Below, in pieces: positions 10,501 through 18,851 of a DNA stretch of 28,088 nucleotides (the first letter of the stretch is position 1; each line of letters starts with the position of its first letter). A model generated the notes under the pieces. The model did not search any database. It saw only the letters and a list, made by a program, of their open reading frames with translations, and was not told the origin of the DNA. The translations under genes and the position numbers were made by a program. Origin of the DNA: Chromera velia (taxonomy: Eukaryota > Sar > Chromeraceae); NCBI GenBank assembly GCA_018398765.1, contig JAHBMJ010000624.1, positions 1 to 28,088 of the forward strand. The letters are read 5' to 3'.

Positions 10501-11878
10501 TCAACGTGACAGTGCGTCTGCCATAACGTTCTTAAAGCCAGGGATGTACTGAGGAACAATGCCCAATGCATTCAGGAAGATGGTCCATCTCTTCACTCTG
10601 TCGGGGCCTTCGATCAGACCCTCTGAAGTGCTGAGCCACTTCAAGCTCTCGTGATCGGAGTAGACCTTCGTGGTGTGATTCATATAAATGCGGAAAGTCT
10701 TCACTCCAAACACAACTGCCAGAAGCTCCTTCTCCCGAATCGGATACTTCTGCTCAGCTTGAACGAGCTTCCTGGAAGCAAGGGCTACAACTCTCAGTCC
10801 ATTTACTCTTGGATCCCACTGCATCAGAGCTGCCGCGATGCAGATCTCTTTCTCTGACGCATCAACATACAAGTCGAAAGGGTGGATGGGATCTGAGATA
10901 GAGAGAAGAATCAATTCTGCAATCTTCTCTTTTAACTCCTTGAACGCTGCTTCACAGACCTCTGACCAAACGAACTCGACCTTCGCCTAGAGAAGAGAAG
11001 TGAGCGGGGTTGTGACGTGACTGTACTTGTAGATGAATCTTCGAAACCAGTTGCACAGTCCTAAGAAGACACGGAGCTCGTGTTTGTTCTCAGGCTTTGG
11101 CCAAGTCTAAACGAGCTTTGCCTTCTTCGGCTCCGCTCTCACTCCTACATCCGAGATCTCCAGCCCAATATACATAATTTTTATTTAGAGATCTTCACAT
11201 AGTACTCGTCTTTTCTCGGGCATCCAAGGATTCATCCTCTTCATGTTGGTTGACCGTCGGGGAGTACATGAGGACGTCATCGATCCAAGCAAATGCGCAG
11301 TTATCCAGAACTTTGCGAAGGCAAACCTGAATAGCTCGCTAGCTGGTCGGCGGTGGGTTACACATCCCAAAAGGCATGACCAGCCACTCATAGTTGCCGT
11401 ACCGGGTGCACATCGCTATCTTCGGTTCGTCACCCAGTCGAATGCGAAGCTGATAGAAAAACTGCCGCATATCAAGGACCAAAAAAATCTTCGCTCCGTA
11501 GAGACGGTCCAACAATTCTTCCGGTCTGGGCATCGTGTACTTGTCCTTGATCGTGATTTTATTGATGGCGTGGTAGTCGATGCACATCCGTAGACTCCCA
11601 TCTTTCTTTGCCACAAAGAAGGTTGGTGCCGCAAATGGAGAGACAGAGGGACGGATGAATCCCTTTGCCAGCAGATCATCCAGTTGTCTCTTCATCTCAT
11701 CAAGCTCTCCAAAAGAAAGTCGGTATGGCGGCCAAGCGGGAGGAGGGTGTCCAGGCTCCAGATCAATCGCGAACTCGACTGACCATCTTGGAGGTGGCTT
11801 GGGGATCTTGTCATAAAAGATGTCCCGATACTCTCCCACCACCCGTCGAGCTGCAGGGTGGAGGGAGGGATCACTCAT
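10501..11878 (-). pseudogene. pol: Reverse transcriptase and RNase H of copy B (broken)
   Basis: RT is open 11878-11342 with the same landmarks as copy A (RPSVSPFAAPTFF, VLDMRQFFYQLRI, MPFGMCNPPPTS), then TAG 11339-11341 where copy A has CAG. Downstream in that frame the WIDDVLMYS box is still readable (about 11265-11291). A deletion of about 15 bp around 11176-11185 removes the thumb segment KCKFFVP. RNase H is in one frame from 10914 to 10501 and is better preserved than in copy A: DLYVDASEKE, REKELLAVVFG, YSDHESLKWLSTSEG, then the tether to ADALSR and TGA. Confidence 0.93.
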
Positions 11879-11887
11879 GACTTTTGA

Positions 11888-12658
11888 TCACCCCCTATGG
11901 AGCGTTTCATCCTTCTCCCTCTTTGCCTTCTCTTCTGTTGTCTCTTCTTCTAGCACTTCCTTCTCTGTCTCTTCTCTGATCGCCGCTGCCATTTTCGCCT
12001 CACCTGGGGGTTCTATCTCCAGGGTCATCGGCATAGGGGCCAACATAGGCTCCAGCATTTCCAACCTACAAAGATGCACCTCTCGCACACGGCCTTTCCT
12101 GACCTTTCTTTTGAACGCTCTGCTGGAAAGAGTACGGACAGATGTCTGTATCTGTGACTTGATAGTGACTGACCTTTCATGAGCCCCTGGGATTGGAATC
12201 TCCACTTCTTCTTTGCCCCAATGCACATGAGGCTCATGTTCGATCAGCCACTTCATGCCCAGATAGACATCATAGTCGTCATCGAGGTCAGCTAGGGTGA
12301 ACTTCATTCTCTGGTGGTACCGCTGAATGGAGAAGGCCAGAGGACTGGTGTACTCGCTGACCGTAGTCACCACCGTCTGCCCGTCTTCTCCCTTAATGGC
12401 CCCCCTGCACTGACGCAAATTTTACATCTTTCTGATGGGAAGACCTTTGTTGTGAGCGAATTGGGCAGACAGAAATGTCTTCCCCACCCCACAATCTAAG
12501 AGCACTCTCACCGGAATGCTCTTGACAGTGCCCTGGAAGTGAATCATCTTCACCTTCCCGTCAGCACTGGCAGCGCCGATCATATTCGCCTGGTCATATA
12601 CGTAGGGGTCAGTGGGCTGCTCTCCCTCAATATTCATCGAGAGCTCATTGTCAGGGAA
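11888..12658 (-). pseudogene. pro: Aspartic protease and linker of copy B (broken)
   Basis: Same frame as the end of gag. The active-site region reads VRVLLDCGVGKTFLS, so the triplet is D-C-G rather than D-S/T-G. TAA 12422-12424 (shared with copy A) cuts the domain; after it comes the second half with YDVYLGMKWL. The Glu-rich linker ends in TGA 11888-11890 (shared), and RT follows in the same frame. The Asp and Gly are kept here, so copy B is closer to the ancestral protease than copy A (D-C-E). Confidence 0.85.
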
Positions 12659-13892
12659 CTAGAATTCTTCCTCTCCTTCTCCAACAACCTGATCCCCCTC
12701 CTGCCCTGCAGTTTGGATACCAGCTGTACGGCTATTCCAAGCATGCCCTCTCTGCCCCCCCTGTGGGCGACCTCTCTGCACGTTCGGTGGAGAGCTACGC
12801 GGTGGCCCTGTTCGTCTGACTGGCATCCACACCCATCGTCCTTCTCCACTGCCGGCGCCAACAGGTGAACCTCCCTGACCACCATGCGCGGGTCTCTGCG
12901 GTCCCGAAGGACCCCATGGCCTTCTTCTGTACTGCTGCTGCAGTCTGGGAACATTTGATCCGAACCCTCTCTGCAAAGACAAAAAGGATAGACAATCTTT
13001 CTTCTCATATCCCTTCTGCTTACAGAAGAAGCACCGTCCTTGTCGCATCAGTTCGGCTCTTTCTTTTGAAGAAAGAGAGCACACAACGTTCAGCTGCATA
13101 GGAACAGGTCCGTCAGAATTGGACCCACCCTGGTGCTTTCCGTTCGGTCTGCTGCCCCCAGTCTGAGCGTGCCTCTTTCGGTTCCCACCCCTTCCTTTCA
13201 AAGTCTCCGCTGCGATGCAAGCCGCCTCCACTGCCTCTTCAAGAGTGAAAAGAGCTTTTTTGTTCACCTTAAGGCAAATCGGGTCGGGGATGGCCTTTTT
13301 GAAGATGTGGATAAGATCAGCAGGGGTCGATGTGTCTTTGATCTCTTCCGCCAGGTCTAGGAAGGCGTCCCCAAAGCTCTCCATGCCCTGTGCTTTCGAG
13401 TATTGGAGCTCCTCCAGTGCATCCCTGCGGTGATCTTGCTTCAGCGGGTCGATGTACCTCTTTTTTAGTGCCTTTGCGAAGTTTTGGAAGGAAGGAAGGG
13501 AGTTGTACTTTTCTGCTTCCGATAGACCTACTTTTTCAGAGTCTTTGACAGATAGCTCTTCAAAATAAAGAGCCATCAACTCTCCGACACTCCCATGCCC
13601 TGGCAATACTCCTTCATATCTTCGAGCCAGTCAGAGACCTCATGCCGATCCCCTGCACCCTCACCTTGCAGGCTCGAGGCAGTTCTCTGTCGAACAACAG
13701 AGGATGTTCATTGGCAGACGTCTCCACTCCAGCGGCCATGGTCAGAAGCACAACTTGTGTTCATGGCTCCCGAACTTCATCTGCCAGCCTCTGTATCACA
13801 GAGCGCTGCAAGAGAAGTTCCTGGCACAGCTTCTGGAACTGCACGTTGCACTCGGACTGAGTAATAAACTGACTGAATGTCCTTTCAGCCAT
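12659..13892 (-). pseudogene. gag: gag of copy B
   Basis: Start ATG at 13892 by alignment with copy A. The first frame ends after about 90 codons; the same two frame changes as in copy A follow, and from 13606 the frame is open to TAG 12659-12661. The capsid part holds SFQNFAKALKKRYIDPLKQ and AGQ-like helices, then a basic NC region. The zinc knuckle reads CFFCKQKGYEKKDC, with Tyr replacing the metal-binding His seen in copy A. The tail is Gly/Pro/Arg-rich. Without His the knuckle should bind zinc poorly. Because the frameshifts occur in both copies, they predate the duplication. Confidence 0.85.
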
Positions 13893-13947
13893 TTAGTGCA
13901 ACCACAACATAAATGGATTTGATCAACGATAGCCTCTGGTCGAATGA

Positions 13948-13962
13948 GGCTCTCTGCTATCC
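13948..13962 (-). other. Candidate primer-binding site, copy B
   Basis: Identical position and sequence to the copy A site (GGATAGCAGAG next to LTR3). Further downstream TTCGACC resembles the T-arm complement of a tRNA at about the right spacing. Tentative. Confidence 0.4.
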
Positions 13963-14244
13963 TGTAAGATTGCTAAGAGATAACTAGGGAGGATTTCTAG
14001 AGCCATTCATAGGACGCACAAAAGAACTGATCGTTCAGTTCTTCTTTTAGACATTGTTGTTTCTCTATAAACTACAATACATCACAACACCGGTGTCAGT
14101 CTGTGAAAAGACGTATGCAGCAAAAGCATGCAGACTGAGGCAGGCCGGCAGACTAAGCGCGTGCGTCAAACACGCGGCGGTGCGATAATCAGGCGATGAC
14201 AATCAGGCGATGACACGTTGGCAGCGCCAGGCATCAGTACTACA
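13963..14244 (-). repeat. LTR3 (outer 5' LTR of copy B)
   Basis: 282 bp, starts TGTAAG and ends TACTACA on the + strand. Relative to the other two LTRs it lacks 3 bp near 14187. On the coding strand it has TTTATAG where LTR1 and LTR2 have TTTATGG, a possible TATA-like promoter element. The right flank CCCTT (14245-14249) matches the left flank of LTR1 (CCTTT) at four of five positions. Confidence 0.93.
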
Positions 14245-14249
14245 CCCTT

Positions 14250-14381
14250 CCCCTCCGCGTAGATATTCGAAATCTACTGAACACAACGCACTCTCCCAGA
14301 CCAACTGCGTATCCTGCGCCGCAGTCGGCCATAGTTCTGGCGTTAGTCACTGAGTTGAAGCCGAACAAGACTCAATACTAG
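14250..14381 (+). pseudogene. Possible continuation of the ankyrin-like gene beyond the retrotransposon array
   Basis: Directly after the presumed target-site duplication (14245-14249) an open frame of 43 codons runs to TAG at 14379-14381. It contains the segment SAIVLALVTELKPNK, which could be the helix part of an ankyrin-like repeat. If the inserted array plus one copy of the 5-bp duplication is discounted, this frame is the same one that enters the array at 1822-1824. Base composition here is more GC-rich than the AT-rich spacer that follows. A random frame of this length is not rare, so support is moderate. Confidence 0.45.
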
Positions 14382-15396
14382 ACTTAATGAGTATCACATT
14401 GAGACACCGAATTCAAAAGCTGGAGACTTTTGTTTGTTAAGACTTGGATTTGGATCCAAATTTCAGGAAACCGGAAATACTTCTGAATCTATGAATGTTT
14501 ATGAATTAGCACGCAGTAAGGTGTATAGAATTTTACAAGGTTCTTCATGTTGTAATATTTTTCTTGATATATCTTGCTAGAGCCTACAAACTGTTTATAA
14601 GATAAACGATCATTGCGAGGATCAATTGTTATCAATCCCACGGCAGTGTCAATCGCATGCAAAACTTCAAGCAGCAAAAGAATTTATCCAAAGGTTTGCA
14701 AACACCATTAGTATGAAGTTCCTAGTGAAGTTCCAACTTATCATGATTCATTAAAATTTTAAAAATAACCCCCCCAAAAAAGATTAAAAACCTCTCTAGT
14801 CTAACTTGAAGTAGTCTTTTCTAAACTTGAGTCTTAGCTTGAGTCTAAATTACTGCTATGTAACCGCCTATGTTCGGTCTAAATTTCTCTAATTTCTTTT
14901 AATTTAATGGTATTAAAATTAATGTGTCAAACATCAGCTTAGACATCAGCGTCTAACTAAATTACTACTCAGTCTAGTCTAGATCTAGCTCTAGATTCCT
15001 CTAAATTTAATCCTAAATCTTTGTAAGATATACAAAGTTACTTGGTACTAATATATTGGCTAGTATATATCGGTATCATGAAATCTAGCACTGCACTGCG
15101 GCGGTGGCATGAAATTAGCGATCATAATGATATATGATTATACGTAGCATTATGCCGGGCTATAATCTAATCATCCCTAGAGCCATTCATAGGGCTACAT
15201 CATGGCTTCCAATCATGAATCATGGCCTTACATGCATGGTGTCAACTATGAGCTTATAGATCAAACCGTTTGCGCCTGAAGATTCGCCCATATTCTCGTT
15301 CCTAGTCTCGTTCAACGATCGACCCTCAGACCCTGAATCATGCACTGTGTCTCTCACGAACTGACTCGCTCTTCAGGCAGTCTCCCACTCAGTCAG
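14382..15396. other. AT-rich spacer without a recognisable gene
   Basis: About 1 kb of AT-rich DNA with many copies of AGTCTA/TCTAAA-type words (14800-15020). I see no supported gene. A 17-bp exact match to the LTR interior (CTAGAGCCATTCATAGG) lies at 15177-15193. The 3' end and polyadenylation site of the oxygenase gene should lie in the right part, but I cannot place them. Confidence 0.5.
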
Positions 15397-17404
15397 TCAG
15401 TCTTTGGGTTTTCCTTCAAAGTCTTTGTGTGTCTTTGCGTACTTTCCCAGCAGGTGCTCCCCGAAGACGACAGGGGGATACAGAGGAGGCTGGCCGTCCT
15501 CCACACAGGTCGACACAGTCTCAACGCGACAGTCAAAATTGGGCTCAAAGAAAAAGGGAAGAGAGTACCGGTGCACCGCATCCTTCATCACCACGCGATG
15601 AGGCGTGCTCATGTATACACCGTTAGTCCACCGTTCCAGCATATCACCCAAATTAACCACGAATCCCCCCTGCACGTGGGGCACCTCCACCCACTCGGTC
15701 CCCCTCTGCCCCTCCTTTTTGGGCAAAATCTCCAAACCCCGAATCCCGTCTGTCAACAAAATTGTCAACATGCCGTAGTCGGTGTGCTCACCCGCCCCCA
15801 GCACCCCCTTCTCCACGTCGGACTTCTGTGGGGCGTAGTGAAGGGGACGCAGCCATCGCATGCCCGGTCGAAATTTGGCGTCGAAGAAGTCCGGCTCTAT
15901 CTGGAGAGACCGGGCCACCAGCCTGATCGGGCAGGAGAGAAGACAGGTCGAGGCGTGTGCCGAACTGTTTTGCGTTGACATGAACACAGACGCATACGTG
16001 CGCGCAAACATCCACATCATTCCACACAGCCTTCTTTTCAAACACACGCACACGTGCACACAGACCTACACCTACACATACACACACGCGCGCGCGCACA
16101 CACACACGCACGCACGAAGACACAGAGGCACACCGACACACTCTCGCTCTTTTTCTCTCTTCCCCTCTCTCTTTCTTTTTCCGATTCTTTCCTCTCGTTT
16201 CCTCTTCCTTTGGTCTTTCCTGCCTTGCTTGCTTCTTCCTTCCTTCCTTGCGACATTTCCTTTTTGCCTCCTTCCTTTCTTTCTTCCTCCCCTTTTCTGT
16301 TTCGTCTTCTTGTTTCGTTCTTTCTTCTTTCTTTTCTTTCACACCCTTCCTTTTCTGCTTTCTCTCAGCCGTTCATTCGTGTGTTCATCCATCCGCCCAC
16401 TCATGCATGCATTGATCCCTTCCTTCCATCGTTCCTTCGTTCCTTCCTTCCTTCGTTCCTCTCTTCCTTTCGTCCTTCACTTGTTTGAATGGACCGAATG
16501 AACAGCCTGTTCCTCTCGTGGCATTCGAGACTGCTGGTGTGAGGAAACGATTGACCACACAAATCTGCCATAGGCTAACACAATGCTTTGGAAACGGAGC
16601 GACGGAATGAACTTGTAGCCAGTGAAGAAGAGAAGAAAAACGACGTTGCACAAAAAGCAAAAGGGGGAAGAGAACAATAGGGTGGACGGACGGATTGATA
16701 GATGGATGGGTCGGAGGGAGGGTGGGCAAGGAAACCGGGCAGGGAAAGCGAGGGGAACTTGTCAGACGCCGAAAAATAAAAATGGAAGGGCAGAGCAGAT
16801 GAAGGATCCCCCCCACCCCCCCCCTGTGGTCGAAGGGAGACTGGGCAAGAAACCAGAGACGGAGAGGGGGGGGGGAGTTGCAAGACACGGAAAATGGAAG
16901 GGCGGAGCAGTTGAAGAACCCGTCCCCACCCAAGGGTTTGCAGGCCCACCTGAGGAGTCTGTGTCCTAGTGCTGTCATCTTCTCGTAGTACTGCTCCATT
17001 CCCCTCCTCCACCCCGGCAGCACGTCCTCGGGGGGCCACACGTTCGGCCCAGTGAGAGGTGTTTGTGCTTCTGGAGAGTCTGCCGCCACCTCCCTGCCCA
17101 TATAGAAGCCCTCTTTGGTGTCCCCCTCCGACTGCTTCTCAGGGTCCAGGGTCTCTTCACTCATTGCTGTATACCCTCTGTTCAGCTTGTTCAAGGTAGA
17201 CGACATTTTTTGCTTCTCACTTGAAGGAAGGGCAAAGAGATCCTTCACCAACTGAAGAGCACCCGCCATCTCCTCCTCTGACAAGCCGTGGCCTGTCAAG
17301 AGAAAAAAACCAAAGTCGCAACACGCCCGTCTCACTTTCGCCACACATACGTCAGCTTCTTCTGACATGTCAATCACTGGAAACCCCTCGCTGCCACCGC
17401 TCAT
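15397..17404 (-). CDS. Isopenicillin-N-synthase-like 2-oxoglutarate/Fe(II) dioxygenase, two exons
   Basis: Exons complement(16950..17404) and complement(15397..15922) join across a 1027-bp intron (donor GTGGGC, acceptor GATCAG) in phase 2 to give 326 aa. The start MSGGSEGFPVIDMS matches the family N-terminus (PVIDxS), followed by CCDFGFFLLTGHGLS (DIOX_N domain). The jelly-roll core has the iron ligands H198-x-D200 (GEHTDYG) and H260 (STPHRVV), plus R270-x-S272 (HRYSLPFF), which binds the 2-oxoglutarate carboxylate. Family members oxidise diverse small molecules in the cytosol using O2 and 2-oxoglutarate; true IPNS lacks 2-oxoglutarate, so the exact reaction and substrate are unknown. Length is typical. 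It is divergently arranged with the MINDY gene. No stop or frameshift is seen. Confidence 0.93.
15923..16949 (-). other. Intron of the oxygenase gene, with microsatellites and a duplicated block
   Basis: On the + strand the intron holds (CA)n/(CG)n at about 16044-16118, long TTCC/TTTC pyrimidine runs at 16140-16480, and two imperfect copies of a block of about 100 bp (roughly 16712-16815 and 16831-16930; cores AAAATGGAAGGGC at both). Long reading frames across it are low-complexity artefacts. Confidence 0.8.
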
Positions 17405-18065
17405 TTTTTTCTTTTGCCGTCTCCCGCCTTCTTGAAAAGAAATGAAAATCTGCTGATTCAGGCAACAAATGGCCGACAAAGTCAAGCGGACAGAGCCTCA
17501 GCTACGGCAGTCCAGCTTGCTGGAGACGGATGAATAATTTTGCAAGCCGAAGAGGGGGGAGAGATGACTGATATGGTTTCGTCGCTCTTCTGTCCACACC
17601 CGTCTACCCGCCCCACCACTTTTTTCACTTTTTTTCTATTGGACGCTGACACGTCAGAAGCTGTTCCCACTTGCCCGTGCTAAACAGTAAATGTAAAAGC
17701 CTTGTTGTTCCAATGGTCGCCACATGTCGCCACCTTGTTATTAATATTGCACTCGATAATAAATAATGTCCGAATCGAAAGCTTTGTCATGCTTTGTCAC
17801 TGTCCGACGACTTGGTCAGTCTGACTCAGACTCAGTCCTGAGTCTTCTGAATTAAAGTGCATGCATGGCCCCGTAAAGATCACGCTGCCACTTCGGCGCT
17901 TGTGGGGCACTTAAAAACAGTCGCTTACACAACAGTTCGCGCTGAGCGCGCGCGAAATCATCGCCTCAGGGGGCAGCTCAGCTCTGCTGAGATCATGCAG
18001 CCGAGAGGCCCTGAGATCGCACGCACTCGCATAACGCATTTTTTTCATTTTTTGGGGGGGGGGGT

Positions 18066-18088
18066 NNNNNNNNNNNNNNNNNNNNNNN
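18066..18088. other. Assembly gap (23 N) inside a poly-G tract
   Basis: 23 unknown bases flanked by about 11 G on the left and 12 G on the right, so a G homopolymer or G-rich repeat of unknown true length was not resolved. Confidence 0.95.
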
Positions 18089-18143
18089 GGGGGGGGGGGG
18101 TTCGGTGTCTGTCTGTTTGTGTCGATCGCCCTGATTCCACAAT

Positions 18144-18235
18144 GTGCCCCTCAAGCAGCTCGCACGGAGCCGCGATCGTTTGATCCGCGCTCGTACGTCA
18201 TGATGCGTGCCCCTCAAGTAACTCGCACGGAGTTG
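18144..18235. repeat. Two-copy 29-bp direct repeat
   Basis: Copies at 18144-18172 and 18207-18235, starting 63 bp apart. Both contain GTGCCCCTCAAG and CTCGCACGGAG. The few differences between them are transitions (C/T or G/A). They lie in the intergenic region between the divergent genes. Confidence 0.75.
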
Positions 18236-18851
18236 CATGTATTATAGTATCCATGCACGCGCATGCGGTCCCGAAAAGCACATTTTGCGCGCGTTGCCGT
18301 GGCCCCCGGCGCCCCGCCGGCCGGCCACTTGCCCATTCAGGCAAGACATGCCCAAGCCCCTGATGGTTTGCAACAATCAAATTATGGCCCACCCCCTAAA
18401 TGGCCCCCCAAGGCACTCACCCAACTATAGTTGGGTGTATGACCGTGTATCCCGTAAAATCATACATCGATAACTTTTTGTCACTGAGACTGACGCCGGG
18501 CTGGAGACAGAATTCTTTTTCGGGTCTCTTCAATGGAACTGTCACCACACATTTGGCTGCGATGTCACACTCCCCTCTATATATACAAAACACGACGTTT
18601 TTTCTTTGCTTTTCGTGCCAGAACAGCTCGCCACACACTTGATCCGGAGAGCATCGCAAGAAGATCCTCCAACGCGTCTCTGAATTTCGAGTGGAGACGC
18701 CGAATTGAAAGACTGCCTTTCTTTTGCATTCTTTGGATTCTCCCCCCACACTGATACATCCGTTTCCTCCTGCCTTTCAAAGAGTATTCTGTCTGTCTCG
18801 GGTAACCTAAATACTGTGGACAGACGTTACAGAGAGGAAGAGACCGGCACC

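Larger units (their letters stand above)
7905..14244 (-). mobile_element. Ty3/gypsy chromovirus, copy B (shares its 3' LTR with copy A)
   Basis: Same order as copy A on the minus strand: 5' LTR 13963-14244, gag, PR, RT, RNase H, IN with chromodomain, 3' non-coding DNA, 3' LTR 7905-8189. It aligns with copy A nearly base for base over the whole internal region, at roughly 96-97% identity by eye. Private lesions are TAG in RT (11339-11341), TAA near the start of the integrase segment (10306-10308), a deletion of about 15 bp around 11176-11185 and a 1-nt deletion near 9226 in the integrase C-terminus. Gag is open over 315 codons here, unlike copy A. It is non-autonomous as it stands. Confidence 0.95.
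17405..18851. promoter_or_regulatory. Shared upstream region of the divergent oxygenase and MINDY genes
   Basis: 1.45 kb separate the two start codons. For the oxygenase (minus strand) a CCAAT box (ATTGG at 17638-17642 on +) stands next to TGACGTGTCA (17647-17656 on +, rc), an ACGT-core bZIP-like motif, about 240 bp before its ATG. For the MINDY gene a TATATATA run lies at 18578-18585, about 270 bp before the ATG. These are motif matches only. Other 5' exons could be hidden here. Confidence 0.45.

Noticed and set aside
2806-12661. Reassigned stop codons as an explanation of the many in-frame stops
   Set aside because: All three stop types occur, private stops differ between copies at sites where the other copy has a sense codon, frameshifts are present too, and the host genes use TGA as their only, terminal stop.
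1825-14244. Two independent retrotransposon insertions side by side
   Set aside because: A single LTR lies between the copies, with no target duplication, and both internal regions share many lesions.
16054-16501. Ser/Leu/Phe-rich frames of 144-213 codons on the + strand
   Set aside because: They are low-complexity TTCC/CA repeat translations inside the oxygenase intron.
15397-17404. True isopenicillin N synthase
   Set aside because: The RxS and HxD-H motifs place it in the superfamily, but nothing in the window suggests penicillin synthesis, so only the family name is given.
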